64,000 nucleotides of DNA from Hybos culiciformis (GCA_964007475.1 OZ023273.1:6591234-6655233), one strand, 5' to 3'. Shown: positions 1-12,927, counted from the first letter of the stretch. The notes: generated from the sequence alone by a model not told the origin. Program-made: numbers and translations.

Positions 1-2
1 CA

Positions 3-1556
3 AATTTTAATTCATATATATCTAAAAATGAAATCTCCAAACATATTCAGAAATTAAAAAAATCAAACACAGTAGGACCAGATGGTATTCCTACCGTTTT
101 CTTGATGGAATGTATGGATAAATTAATTGAACCACTTTATATTCTATTTAATATGTCTATTTCTTCATGTTGCTTCCCTAATATTTGGAAAATATCCTAT
201 ATTATTCCACTTCATAAAAAATCCAATAAAGCACATATTCAGAATTATAGGCCCATCGCCCGACTATCTTCCTTGCCTAAACTATTTGAGTCAATTATTT
301 CTGACAACCTACAATTTTTCATCAAGCCTATTATTTCTGATAGACAACATGGTTTCGTTCGTGGGAAGTCAACTACCACTAACCTTTTAGACTTTACGTC
401 TTTTTGTAATAGTAAATTTCTTTCCGGAAATTATGTCGACTGTATTTTCACAGATTTTTCGAAAGCCTTTGACAAATTATGCCACAAAACCCTAATTTGT
501 AAATTGGACAAAATGGGTTTTCATTCAGCTTTTGTTAATTGGATTTATGATTACTTATCTAATCGTTATTATCAGGTTTCTTTTAATAACTTCTTATCAG
601 CACCGTTTTTGGTGAATTGTGGTGTCCCACAAGGTAGCCACCTTGGTCCTATTTTCTTTATTTTATTTATAAATGATCTTCCAAATATACTAAAGTCATC
701 TGAAGTTCTTATTTACGCAGATGATGCCAAAATATTCAAGTCCATAACTTGTTATTCTGATTGCATTGACTTGCAAAATGATGTTGAATCATTTAGCAAT
801 TGGTGTACATCAAATAATCTTCATTTAAACGTTAATAAGTGTCACTCAATGTCATTCTTTAGAAAGAAAAATATTTTTGATTTTCAATACAGTGTTGGAT
901 CCTCTTCTTTAACAAGAGAAGTAGAGACCACTGATCTTGGAGTTTTGTTGGATGAAAAGTTGAATTTTGTTAAACATATCGATTTTGTTACAAGTAAGGC
1001 TCTGCGTGTTCTTGGTTTTATCAAGAGGCAATCTAAACAATTCAATGACCCATATGTTATGAAACTTTTATATTCTTCTTTTGTTCGACCCACTTTGGAA
1101 TATTCTTGCCAAGTCTGGAATCCATTCTACGCAGCTCATATCTCTAGATTGGAATCGGTTCAAAAAAATTTCCTTCGTTTCGCTTTAAGGAGACTGAATT
1201 GGCAGGATAATTTTAATTTACCTCCATACACTGACAGACTTCAACTTCTAAATCTCCCAAGTCTGGAGAATAGAAGAGCTTATTTGTCGTTCAGCTTTAT
1301 CCATAAAGTCATCGAAGGAAAAACGACAAGTAGCTGTTTAATGTCTAATCTATTTTTCAATGTGCCCTCAAGAACTCTTAGAAATTTTGATGTCATTAGT
1401 ATTCAATTTTCCAGAACCAATTATGGTCAATATAGCCCACTTAACTCCCTATTCAAAATTTATAACCGATACCATTTCCTTCTTCAGTTATACGTTTTCG
1501 AAAGTCCTACTTTTAAAAGTAAATTTTATCATAATTTTTTAATTAATTCAAACTAA
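3..1556 (+). mobile_element. Non-LTR retrotransposon reverse transcriptase, 5'-truncated by window edge
   Basis: The frame is already open at base 3, so the ORF begins left of the window. The visible part (about 517 codons) carries the reverse transcriptase core in order: VGPDGIP and NYRPIARLSSLPKLFE, palm motif TDFSKAFDKLCHKTL, VPQGSHLGPIFFILFINDLP, catalytic YADDAKIF, LHLNVNKC, and LGVLLDEKLNFVKHI. The C-terminal extension (SRLESVQKNFLRFALRRLNW, LPSLENRRAYLSF) is typical of Jockey/I-group elements. No stop or frameshift is seen in the visible part, so this is a young or recently active copy. The endonuclease and ORF1 would lie outside the window. The clade is inferred from motif style, not from a tree. 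Confidence 0.93.
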
Positions 1557-1714
1557 GTGATACATTATTTAATAGTTAATACTGCTGCTTTGTATATATT
1601 CTTACATCCCTTATTCAAATTGATTGTACATATATTTAATTTAATTTTATTATCATTAAGTTGTATTCGCTTGTATTAAGCATTTTGAAATAAATAAATA
1701 AATAAATAAATAAA
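1557..1714 (+). mobile_element. 3' UTR and (TAAA)n tail of the non-LTR element
   Basis: About 130 bp of AT-rich 3' UTR follow the stop codon. They end in a run of about six TAAA units (1688-1714), the kind of short tandem tail left by target-primed reverse transcription. The right edge of the insertion is taken as about 1714. The target-site duplication cannot be checked because the 5' end is off-window. Confidence 0.7.
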
Positions 1715-3831
1715 ATTTGTTTATGTTTTGTGCTTTAAAAGGAAAAAAATTATTAAATTTCTGTCTACTTCTTTCACATGTTTGTTGTTGTTGTTTATTT
1801 ATCGCTTTCTCGTTCTAGTTTGACTAGAAAAAATTAAAAGATTACAAATTTAGCCATTGTGTAAATCACGCTTAATACAATAATAAAAATAATAAAATTA
1901 AGAATAAAAACATTTGAGTTAAAAAATTTAACTCAATACATAATTTTTGAAAAAAATTTACTTGTATGGATTCTGTCCCTCTTATAAATATTATTTATCA
2001 ATGGTTATATTTATGTTGAATATGAATAGTACAAGATTTATAGATTCTAATATTAAAATCAAATTTTTATTATTTTTCATTACTTTTATTTAAGTGAATT
2101 AACACCACAGATTCACATTATCAAACAAATGAAGCTCTTCGAATTTCTGAACATTTCAAACATTTGAATTTTTTTAAATAGAACTTTGTAATATCTTATA
2201 TAATTTTACGAACATTTCTTAGATTTATATAAAATTAAAATGTTATTCCTGTTCCTACATATTTACAAAATCAAACATCTTAGATATTATATGAAGGTTG
2301 TATGGTAAAATTAGTTTATTATTATACGTGTGTTTATTGTACAATAAAGAATCCCAACGTGAATCGAATAAAATAAATAAATATTGTAACTTTTCTCGAC
2401 CAAATGTGCTCTTTGATTTTTATTTTTTTTATTTTTACCAATTTATTATTATTCTTAACAATAAGTTATACAATATAAGTTATGTTGTATAATTAACAAA
2501 CATTTAATAAATCAAAAATATTTTATCCTATTGGTAATAATTTTTTTAAGATTCCCACCTCTGGACTGGAATTTATGTAAATTTTTCAATTTGTCCACTT
2601 GAGTGTTTGAGTGTTTGGGTTTTTTTTTTTTTTTTTTTACATAACTAGAAAAGCAAAAGTATTTATAAAAAATTTAAAAATATAAATAAAAAAACAATTT
2701 TGTACGTACTTACAAAATGAATTATTCAAATTTTTATGTTCATTCATTTCGCCTAAACATTACTTCTTGCGCTATAAAAAACCATTTTCCAAACCAAAGC
2801 ATCACTTGAAAACATTATGGAGCCTCTTACGATATAGATATGGTTAAATAATTTAATATTAGCTCAGAATTGTATTAATTAATTTAGTTTTAGTTATATT
2901 TGTTATGATACTATTCATTCAAACCCGTCGTTGTTGATCTTTTCACTGCAAGAGGAAAAAAACCCACATTCGTATAAAATTTTTTAAAATTCTGGTTGAA
3001 ATAAGAATTATAATGAATTATTTGAAATTTTAGAAGTCCTATGTATAATTTAATATCCGATATATATAAATTCCACTCCCACTCACATTAAATAATTTTT
3101 TTTTCCTTCAAACATACTATATGCATACATAAGTACACATAGTATACTTGCATTCAAATTTATTATGAAAACAAAAACCTATAAAAACATATATATATAT
3201 AAATATAAAAATGCAACAGTAATGAGAATAGAGCTTGAATGAAAAAAAAAATAATTTTTTTGGCATAAAATACTTACCAAAAAATTTTCAATTCGACGAG
3301 CAAATAGTATATATAGAACAAAAAAATGTCGACCTAATTTATGGAAAATAAAAAGAATGCTCATTTATTTTTTTTTAATGAGGATTTTTCTTTTAATTTC
3401 AATATTATTATTATTAAATGAAATTTAATTGCAAAAAAAACGAAATATTCAGCATTTGCATATATGATGTATGTACTATATATGAAAAAAAAAATTCGAA
3501 CAATCTTCGTACAAACAATAATTTTTTTTTCACAAAGCGTCTCTCAATGTTTGTTTAATAAATTTTTGCATCTGCATACAATAATATAATATAGATATAG
3601 ACAAAAAAAACCAGATAAATAATTAATAGAAGAAGCCTTTTTGGATTGCTATTAGATAAGTTTGATGATATTATTTTTTTTTTCAAAATTTCTAAGAAAT
3701 ACTTACTTATTACTAATATACACGAATACACGAAATTGTGAAAGAAAATCATGCAAATTTATAACGAAAAACAAAGCAATTGGATTTCTTCAAGAGATAT
3801 CCTTTTCATAATTCATGTTTCTTAGAACTCA
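1715..3831. other. AT-rich non-coding stretch
   Basis: Only homopolymer runs (for example T19 near 2620-2638), TA-rich stretches and short chance ORFs are seen. It probably belongs to an intron or the upstream region of the methyltransferase-like gene at 5535, but no exon with SAM motif I (GCGNG-like) could be found in any frame. Confidence 0.5.
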
Positions 3832-4197
3832 GGGGCTGTTCACAAATTACGTAACGGGCTCGGGGGGGGTTTGAAAATTTGTTACGGTTTGTTACGGCGG
3901 GGGGGGGGGGGGGGTGTTTATAAAAATGTTATGTAACCAAATTTCCTCCTTTTTATAAAAAAAATTACACTAAATATAATATTAATGCACGCAAAAAAAA
4001 ACTTAAGTTATAATGAATTTTGTTTTGTTTATTCGAATAAAAAAATTGTTCAAAAAGTAATTTAAAAAGTGTTTAACTTTTGTTACGTTATTCTTCTGGG
4101 GGAGGGGGGGTCTTCGGAATTTGTTACGATCTGTTACTATGGGGGGGGGGGGTTAAAAAACGGCAAAAAAAGCGTTACGTAATATGTGAACAGTCCC
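3832..4197. mobile_element. 366 bp TIR element with long G runs, flanked by TCA
   Basis: Terminal inverted repeats of 25 bp match at 23 positions: left GGGGCTGTTCACAAATTACG..., right arm (reverse complement) GGGACTGTTCACATATTACG.... A TCA trinucleotide flanks both ends (3829-3831 and 4198-4200), a likely 3-bp target duplication. Inside are two direct copies of a roughly 65-70 bp module (3849-3914 and 4083-4152). Each runs from TTACGT through a G run, TTTGTTACG, a second GTTAC and a closing G run of 12-16. It codes for nothing, so it is a non-autonomous DNA element. The superfamily is not settled. Confidence 0.8.
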
Positions 4198-4200
4198 TCA

Positions 4201-5144
4201 TGTATATTGTCAGTAAAATATAATACGATAACATACTACGAAATTTTCATACTATAGGTAATTATATGTACATATATGCGCACTATAATAAAAATTTAAT
4301 AAAAATAATATTCGATGAAGCTCAATAATTATTATTGTATAATTTCACAAGATCTACATATTAAATTTATAAAATAATATTTTAGAAGATTCTAGAAGTT
4401 AAAATCTGAGATTCCGCGATTTTGAAAATTTGTTATAAAATTTCAATTAAAAAAAAAAAAAAATAATTAAAATTTATTCGAGATTTTAAATTAAATTATT
4501 TTTGTTTTATTTTGTGTCGCTTTATTTAATTAATAGTCCCAAACTTAAAACCTTCAAGTATAATTGAATTAAATCCATGTTTGGGTGCTCTTTAATATTA
4601 TTATAGTCTATAGTTCCTTTATAAAATTGAACATTGAGCTGAAAATTTATTTTATATTTAAAAACATATATGTATAATATATTTTAAAACAAAGAAAAAA
4701 AAAAATCAATTAGAAATGGAAAATGCTTTATAGAATTTTTAATTAGAAAATCTTTTTCTATCTTATTGTTATTTTTAATAATGATTTTCTTTGTACAAGA
4801 TTTATTTGAAAGAAAATTAAGGACAGCTGTACATATTATATTTTTTATTTGAATTATAAAAGAATGCACATGGCCGAATTAAATAAATAAATAAAAAATT
4901 GAAAATATTGAAATTTTTAATGAAATCGAATGCTTTTAAATTTATTCCAATTTTTATTTTTTTTTTTAATTTATCTCATTTTTAATGTTAATAAATACAA
5001 ATGTATGTGTACTGTACTACATATATATATATATTTTTGTACATTCTTGAAAAAAAAAAATGAAAGAACATTCTGTTCTTCTTATATTTTCTTTTACTTT
5101 TGATTGAAGCAAAGAAAATGTTGTGTTTCCTTTCACATATATAT

Positions 5145-5187
<43 letters not shown>

Positions 5188-5534
5188 TTTTTAATTTACT
5201 TTAAAAATCGTGATCGTTTTAATTGTTAGTCGAGGAAGCAAAAAATCCACGACATTGAAGAATTTACAAGCTTCAAGTCACTTCAATTGGTCTTCAAGTT
5301 GTAGATCTCAAAAACTGTTAAGAATATACGTTCCTAAGAAAAAAAAATCATTATGTTCAATTGTTATTTCGTTATTCTTTGAATTACAATATTATATAAA
5401 TTCTGTACTGGCCAATATATTAGAATTAGGTAGGTTACCTTTATATTTACAAAAAATATATGATTTTATAGACATTCAATTTATGAACCTATAACGATAC
5501 TCTTAAGCTGATTATAATAAATTAAAATTTCTAG
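4201..5534. other. AT-rich intron-like stretch with a TA microsatellite
   Basis: A pure TA dinucleotide run of about 19 units lies at 5149-5186. A short open frame at 5210-5494 has slightly higher GC but resembles no part of a methyltransferase and is not supported. The stretch ends in a polypyrimidine tract and TTTCTAG, the 3' splice site used by the exon at 5535, so at least its right part is intron. Confidence 0.6.
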
Positions 5535-8500
5535 GTATCAATATGTGACAATTTGGAATTACCATTCCGTGATGAATCCTTTGATGCTGTATTATCATTG
5601 GCTGTTGTACATCATTTTGCCACTACAGAGCGAAGAGTTGGGGCAATCAGAGAATTAGCCCGTATTTTACGAATTGGAGGCCGTGTAGTAATTACTGTCT
5701 GGGCATTAGAACAACGACATCGGCGTTTTGAATCACAAGATGTGCTTATTCCATGGCAACCACCCAAAGATCGCACAATAAATTATTCAGACGAAGAAGA
5801 TGAAGATGACTATTTACCACCATATCATGCATACACTGAAGATTCGACAAATTCATCTAGATCTGCCGGCGATGGAGATAGCTCAAGTTTATCATCATCA
5901 TCACCTGGTGAATCATGCTACAGCTTTGTGCGAAAAGCGATACAAGTAAGTTTACAAAAAAAAATAATTAGAAAAAATAAAAATCGATCTTATTAATCTT
6001 ATTACTTTGTTTTTAGAAACTGGCTAGAGGTCGCAAACACCCTTGGTTTTTAGAATCTTGGAACTCAAAAGAAACAAAAAATGAAAGTAGCTTAGATTAC
6101 GAAGATGCAAAAGACTTACCAATTGAGCTACGTCGTTTGGAAGATTTCGAAGATTTCCCAGATCCTCCATTATCAGCTGGATTGAAATCTCGCAGCCTTG
6201 GTAGTATTTTAAATCCTCCTCCAAGGCAAATAGTTCGCTCTAGATCGAGTGTGCCAAGTCTTGGAGGTATTCAACAACAACAAACACAACAACAGCAACA
6301 ACAAATTTTTTTTCCATCAGAGACGTCACCAAAGAGCCATAACAGTAGTATAAATAACAATGGCTCTGCTTGTACTTCATCGTCTCAACCCCACTTGTTG
6401 GGAATGCTTTCTAATAATAGTAATGGATCTAGCCCACACCATTCTGTTGCTTCGTCATCGCCAGCCTTAACTAACAATCAATTTAGTGTATCACCTACGA
6501 AAATTTTGACTAATAGTGTTAATAATGGAACCTCATCAAGTTCCAATCAAGGTACTCCCACGGTTAATCGACGACCAAAATTAATTAAGCAAAAACAATC
6601 ACTTTGTGAAGACGATTTTCAACTGCCAGATACTCCATTTCATTTAATTTCCAATCAAAATAGTAGTAGTTTAAATAACTCAACAAATATCTCTTCCGGT
6701 ATGGGTTCAACCAAAGTATTTCAAAAACAAAATTCTGATTCAAAGTTGTTTTTAAGGAAACAAAGCTCACTGAATGAAGAACTAATGGCTGGAAATCGGT
6801 TAAAAGAAAAAGAAAAAGTGCGCAAACGAATTCAAAAACAAATGTCGTTAAATGAAGCCTTTTTGTGCAGATCCATGTTCACGAAACGCTTACAAATTAT
6901 TAGAGAAGGATTCACAACAAAACTCAAAAGTTCAACAGGAAGCTTAGAAAGAGTTACAAAAAGCGGCTTAGTAAAAATAATGAAAAACATTCAACAAGCA
7001 AGTCATTTTTCATCTAGCACAACTAACAATTTTAGTTCAAACCAAAGTTGCCCAAATCATCAGTATCCACGTTCAATGTCAAGAAAAAATTCATCAAATT
7101 GCCAAACTCACAGTTTGATCAACTCTAAACAAGCAATGCAACATTGTATTGCAGCTGGTACACATAATACTAGTGGAGGAATGTGTTCTAATTGTAATAA
7201 TGGTAGTGGAGGTAGTGGAGGTAGTAGTAATAGCAGCAGCAATGAAGATCAAAAAACTAGAAGACATTCTCGTGAGAGTGGATCTGATTCTTCTAAAGAC
7301 AGTAGTTTACAAAGTGATACTAGCATAGAATCTGAAGATAGTTTTGCATCAGTAATATTTATTCCAAAAACAGAAAACTGTGGATGCAGCACATTTCAAC
7401 AACAGCAGCAGCAGATTTATCATAATCATAAATATAGTAGTAATAGTAGTAGTGGTAGTAATGGTACAACATGTAACTGTGATAACGGAAAACATCATCA
7501 AAAACCAAATTGTATTAAACCACCTACATCACCATTAATAATGCCATGTCCTCCAACACCAGCTCATTCTCCTGCGGCGCTTAACTGCAGTAATAATCCA
7601 ACAGCAGCAGTTCAAATTGTAGGTGGAATGTTGCTTTCACCACCTAATTTGAGTTTAGGTCTTTCTACTCTCTCAAATAGCGCTCAACCTTCTGCCAGCA
7701 CATCGTCGGCTGAAAAATTACAGGGAATTATCAATAACATACGTAATAATAGTGCAATTAATAGTAATCGCTTTACTTTCGATGAAGAACATATAATTGA
7801 ACAGCAAAAAATTTTACAAGCGCCACAGAAAAATAATTCCTCACCTCAAAGTATCCACAAACACCAAATTTATCCAACGCACAAATCGGTTCAAAAACCA
7901 ACAAAACAACTTAGTGAATCACTTATTCAAAATCATAAAATTACTTTAGGGGTAGATCAAAAAAAAGAAAAAAAAGTAATAACATCATCTCCATCAATAA
8001 TTCAAAAAATTACACGACAATCTATCAAAGATCTACCACCGATACCGAAATTTCGAAAACAAACTTTATCCAGCAAGTTTCCCATTGTTCGCCGATCATC
8101 TGTAGCAACCCCGATCGCATCAAAATTTTTATCGTTAGAATTATTTAATCCAGCTACAGATGACTTAGATAGTGATTCAAGCGAACCATCTTCACCTGAT
8201 TCTATTGATAGTGTCATTAACACATCTGAATTAACTGATTCAGAGAAAAAAAGTAGGCAAGAAAAATTACAAAATAAGGCAGATTCAATTACGTTATCGA
8301 AAAACTGGCTTCAGCAGACTAAACAATCGTATTCTATGGATGATGCTAACAAATTCAGTTCGGATTCAAAATTAATAGAAAAAAATCAGGAATTATTTGC
8401 TAAAAATAAAGATAATTTAGTTTCTAATGTAGATACAACTTCTCAATTAAATACGGGACTAGATCGAAATTCAATTTCGAAACAATCTAATCAAGAACTT

Positions 8501-9331
8501 GTAGATTTTGCTGAACAACTAAGTGCACAACTATTAAGACGAATGGATGAAAAGCCAATTTTTAGTCGTAATTTGTCAATATCACCTCCTCCAGAAGAAT
8601 TCACAGAAGATCCGTACATAAAAACAAAAAGTAATGACACACGTGATATGACTGACTGGCGAGAAGAATTGCGAGAACGGCGATTAAATTTGGCAAATTT
8701 ATCAACACAACCGAGCCAACAGCAATCACCAATTTCATCATCAACTTCATCTTTGTCATCACAAACACGAAGCTTTACAATACAAGAAGAAGATGAAGAC
8801 CAGGATGGCGAAGCGAGTTATTCTCCGGCTACATATTATGATCAGAGAAATAAAGCACTTAAATATAAACGGGGTCAAGTTGATTCTAGGTATTACAATA
8901 TTAATCCGGAAACTGCATTTCTGATACAAGATCAAGAAGATGAGGAAGACGAAATAGAACATAACGTTATAATGGAAGAAGATGAAGAAGTTGATGATAA
9001 TGAAGATGATAATGAAAATGAGCACAATAAACGCACTAGTCGAAATACGATTCGTTGTCAGGATTCCAATGAATCACAATCAAATGATGAGGTCGCGATT
9101 GTAAATTTAACAGATCCAGATTGGGTGCATTCTAATAGCTCAAATAGTTTAGATAGTCCGTCGCAAAGCGGTGGTTCTACAACACATCATAGATATTATC
9201 ATGTGTTCAGGGAAGGTGAATTAGATGCGTTAATAAATCATCATGTTACCAGCTTGCACATAGTTTCATCATATTATGAGAGAGCTAGTTGGTGTGTAGT
9301 AGCGGAAAAAGTTCAAGTTTGGACAATTTGA
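5535..9331 (+). CDS. TRMT9B/fid-type tRNA methyltransferase-like protein, last two exons
   Basis: Exons 5535-5945 and 6017-9331 join in phase 0 (acceptor TTTCTAG, donor CAA|GTAAGT, acceptor TTTTTAG), giving 1,241 visible residues. Exon one starts inside the class I methyltransferase fold: SICDNLELPFRDESFDAVLS, AVVHHFATTERR, ELARILRIGGRVVITVWALE, then FESQDVLIPWQPP. The last 46 residues (RYYHVFREGELDALI, VSSYYERASWCVVAEKVQVW) complete that fold. About 1,000 low-complexity Ser/Asn/Gln-rich residues lie between: a polyQ block near 6270-6305, basic phosphosite-like patches (FLRKQSSLNEE, IQKQMSLNEAF), Cys-rich bits and an acidic stretch near 8780-9030. This domain-split layout is that of TRMT9B (Drosophila fire dancer), a Trm9/ALKBH8 relative. 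Exons carrying SAM motif I are missing and probably lie left of the window. Catalysis cannot be judged here. Confidence 0.9.
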
Positions 9332-9633
9332 GCTTTTAAACTAAATTAAGCTAAATATAAATTATTCTTTTGAGATTATCGATCGAAAACTTTATAATCT
9401 TTATTTTATAAGGATTTATTCATGTTTACATTATTTCAATCAAGACTGTAAATTCATAATATCCAATATTAGATATATAAAACCTATGTATCATACTGTA
9501 ATGATCACAGAAATTTGCACATTCCCCTTATAAAAACATTTTGCTTATAAATAAGTAAAGACTTATTTCAGGTTCGGAAATAATTTTTTCTTTAATTTTA
9601 ATTCTTTATTCAAAGTATTTAATTAAAAGTATC
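9332..9633. other. 3' UTR / downstream flank of the methyltransferase-like gene
   Basis: AT-rich sequence after the stop codon, without a clear AATAAA signal before the hAT element at 9642. The true 3' end cannot be placed by eye. Confidence 0.4.
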
Positions 9634-9641
9634 TTATATAC

Positions 9642-10321
9642 CAGGGGTGTCAACTGATTTTTCTATAAGATCTACTTCGCGCAGTAAAAATTTTCTAAAC
9701 GTAAGAGTAAGAGGAGAAGGCAATTTTAGGGATCCAATTTCTAAGTGTTCGTCTGTTAAATTAGTTCGGTATTTCGACTTTATTATTTTCATTTGTGAAA
9801 ATGCTGATTCGCACAAATATGTCAACCAAAACAGGCGTATAAATTTTCAGCACATTTTTTAGATTCGGATATTTATCTTCTGCTAAATATTTCCAGAATT
9901 TATCTTCGAATGCTCTTGCTTTAATATAAATATAATTTTGCAATGTAATAATTTTTGCTTCAGTGTAATGTATATATCAATCAAAAATAATTAAAGGTTT
10001 TCTGCAATTGTTTCTGCTATCAAATGGAAAACTCATAAATAAAACTACATTATCAAGTTTTTTAAAATCTTCGAAACGATTACACAAATTTTTCAATAAC
10101 GTTGTTAGTTTCTTTGATATTTTCATCATAATTAGTAGAAGCAGAACTTTTTAATTGCGCCAACATGTTTGGAAAATTAGATAAATTTTTTTGATTCTCG
10201 AAATTGAAAATTGCAATTTGAAAGGAAATAAATATCTAAAATTTAAATATTTATTGGCGATCGACCTAATATCATTACGCGATCTACCGGTAGATCGCGA
10301 TCGACGTTATTGACACCCCTG
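9642..10321 (-). mobile_element. hAT-family relic with decayed transposase C-terminus
   Basis: The 680 bp element has TIRs CAGGGGTGTCAA...TTGACACCCCTG and an 8-bp target duplication with one mismatch: TTATATAC at 9634-9641, TTACATAC at 10322-10329. On the minus strand, 9825 down to about 9640 reads YLCESAFSQMKIIKSKYR followed by NLTDEHLEI, the C-terminal hAT dimerisation region of ZBED/SCAND3-type transposases. The sequence just upstream (LAEDKYPNLKNVLKIY) is in another frame, so at least one frameshift breaks it. A perfect 20-bp palindrome (10279-10298, GCGATCTACCGGTAGATCGC) sits inside the right end. Catalytic regions are deleted, so the copy is dead. Confidence 0.88.
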
Positions 10322-10329
10322 TTACATAC

Positions 10330-12590
10330 CGTACTACCCTACCTACCCTAGTGATAGATTTTTGAGTTAAGCGTCAAAAATGTGAATGGAAGATAATTGA
10401 GTTTGTATTCGCTATGAAAATTAAGTTATGTCATTATTGCTTAGGAAATTTCAAGCTTCTAACCCTATTGTGTTATAGTAAGTTGATAACGCATGTATAT
10501 ATCTATATGTAACTATACACAATATTATGTTTACGTTAGTTTTTAAATTGTGACATAAAATTTCCAATATTATACATTTTTTTATTGTTAACGATTTTTT
10601 CTAAAAAAAAATTTTTTATTTTAATATTGGTGGAATTGATTTTTTCCATTTTTACCGATATACAATATTATTTCCTCATTGTCTGTGGTTATTAAGTGAC
10701 TCCAGATTCGGTGGGACAATAAACCGAATTTTTTTTTGTGTCAATATTATTCCAATGCTTGTTAATCCTCATAAAATAATTACTGATGAAATAGATTCAT
10801 GAAAATAAAAAAATATTATTTTATATATTTTAACAAATCATAAATATTAAAGGCTACGAATATAAAGCACGGTGCTTGTTATAATGAAATTATAAATATA
10901 TACATATACGTATAATAGCTATGAAAAATAAATCAAAATAATAAATAAGTTGTTAAAATAATAATTTTTTAATTATTATGAAACTAATAAATTGTTTTGC
11001 ATTATTTATCTTCGATCATTAGCAACGAAATTATATTTTGTGCTGGAAGAATCGCATATTAAATACTTTTATCTTGCGCTTAATACTTATACGGTATTAT
11101 GATTACGATGATAACTATTTATTATAATTATATTTTTGAACTTTTTCTTTAAAGCGATTGAATGAATAGTTTTATTGTGAATGTTATTTTAAGATTTCAA
11201 TATAGATTGACAAACAACAAAAATTTGATATTTGTAATAAATTATTAAGAAAAAAAAGAAGTTGTACATTAAATTAATAAATACACGAGAAATTTAAGCT
11301 TTCGTCAATTGATTACACTTCTTTAGGTATTTATCACAAAACTCAAAATGATATTGTAGTTAAAATTGAAATATTTTTTGTATACCTCACTGTTAAATTC
11401 TTGGCATTTTCAAATTGATAGCAACAAACAAAAAATTGATAACAATGCATTTATTTAGTACCTTCCTTTATTAAATTAAAGTAAAAAGTCAGCATTTACT
11501 ATTATTAATTTTAATTTAACTCTATTATTGTTTTTACATTTTATTATTTTCAAATTGCTCAATTACTTAGTTTTAAATTAATATTAAAAAAAAAAAAAAA
11601 ATATTTAAAATTCAAAATTTATCAAAACATTTTTTTTTAATTCAACTAAAAAATGTAAATATAATTAATACAGTCATAATAATAATAATATAAATATTTA
11701 TATTAAAAATTAATACATGAAAAATATCAGAATGAACCAATTTAAACTTACAAACTCTTCATAATAAAAAAAAAATAAAATTCTTGAATAATAACATAAT
11801 TAATTTAAATTAAAACAATTATCTGAAGAATAAACAAAACTTTCAAATACGAATACCTATAATTTTTAAAATTGAAATGGGGAAATAGATGATGCATTTA
11901 AATATATCTAAAATAATAAAAAAAAAAAAAAAAAAGCTAAAAAAATTTAACTAAATTATTATTTAATTATTAAAATTATTTAATATCGAAAAATCGAGTA
12001 AAACTACTATACTCAAGCAAAAATCTTTATATGAAATTAAATAGTTGAAACGAATTTTTTCCTGTCATCTTCAATTTTTTGCGTCATGAGTGTTACATGG
12101 ATGATAATTAGATTTCATGATAAAAGTAAATTTACTTTAAAAAAAACGTACATGCGTTATTCATATTTGTACCTAGAAAATATAAACTTTATTTGGTATT
12201 AAATTTTTTTTTTCTACATACAATGAAAATTAATTAACTAACGATTTTACAACATAAAAAAGATAAAAAATTAGTAAAAATATTAAGTTACATATTATAT
12301 ATTAAAATTAATCTAGATTTATTTTTTTTCTAACGTGATTGAAAAAAAAAAAAAAACCAAAATTAACGAAGAACGTAATTATTACGTATTTAAAAAAAAA
12401 CTGTATATATTTACCTTTTTTTTAATATATAGTTAAAATTTTTATTCAAAAAATTATTATTTTTCATCTCAGGCTTCATTATGTGGGATTTCGAACGGAG
12501 TTCTTTTTTTATTCATCCCATTGGTTCTGTGTCATCTGTTCAAATAATTTTTCAAATAATAAAGTTTTTTGATTCACTACAATGATTTTG
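10330..12590. other. AT-rich intergenic DNA
   Basis: No coding signal, structured RNA or bounded transposon is recognised. There are many A and T runs and TA-rich patches. Confidence 0.5.
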
Positions 12591-12598
12591 GTTTCATC

Positions 12599-12919
12599 CA
12601 GAGCTGTAAAAATTCAAATACTTTAGTATTGAGTACTATAGTAATGATTACAGAGTAATTGTATTTGAAAAAGTAATCAATACTTTCCTTAAAAAGGAAT
12701 TGTATTTAAAAAAGCATTGATTCCTCTTTAAGAAAAGTATTGATTCCTTTTTAAATACAATGACTTTATAATCAATATTTTTTGAGAAAAGTATTTATTC
12801 ATTTTTAAATACAATTACTTTGCAATCAATACTTTTCTAAATACAAAAGTATTCATTACTTTTTAAATACAATTACTTTGTATTTGAATATCCAAACTAT
12901 TTGATTTTTTACAACCTAG
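12599..12919. mobile_element. 321 bp hAT-type MITE with perfect 8-bp target duplication
   Basis: An exact GTTTCATC duplication flanks the element (12591-12598 and 12920-12927). The ends are CAGAGCTGTAAAAA and, on the other strand, CTAGGTTGTAAAAA. The interior holds several imperfect copies, in both orientations, of a unit built around AAAAGTATTgATTC and TTTTTAAATACAATtACTTT, probably subterminal binding repeats. No coding capacity. Confidence 0.85.
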
Positions 12920-12927
12920 GTTTCATC

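Noticed and set aside
5149..5186. Long TA run as a possible promoter TATA region
   Set aside because: It is a microsatellite within a probable intron.
5210..5494. 94-codon frame upstream of the methyltransferase exon
   Set aside because: No similarity to the expected SAM motif I region, no fitting donor, and it contains an AAAAAAA-driven Lys run.
9647..9862. Plus-strand frame across the hAT relic
   Set aside because: Shadow of the minus-strand transposase remnant.
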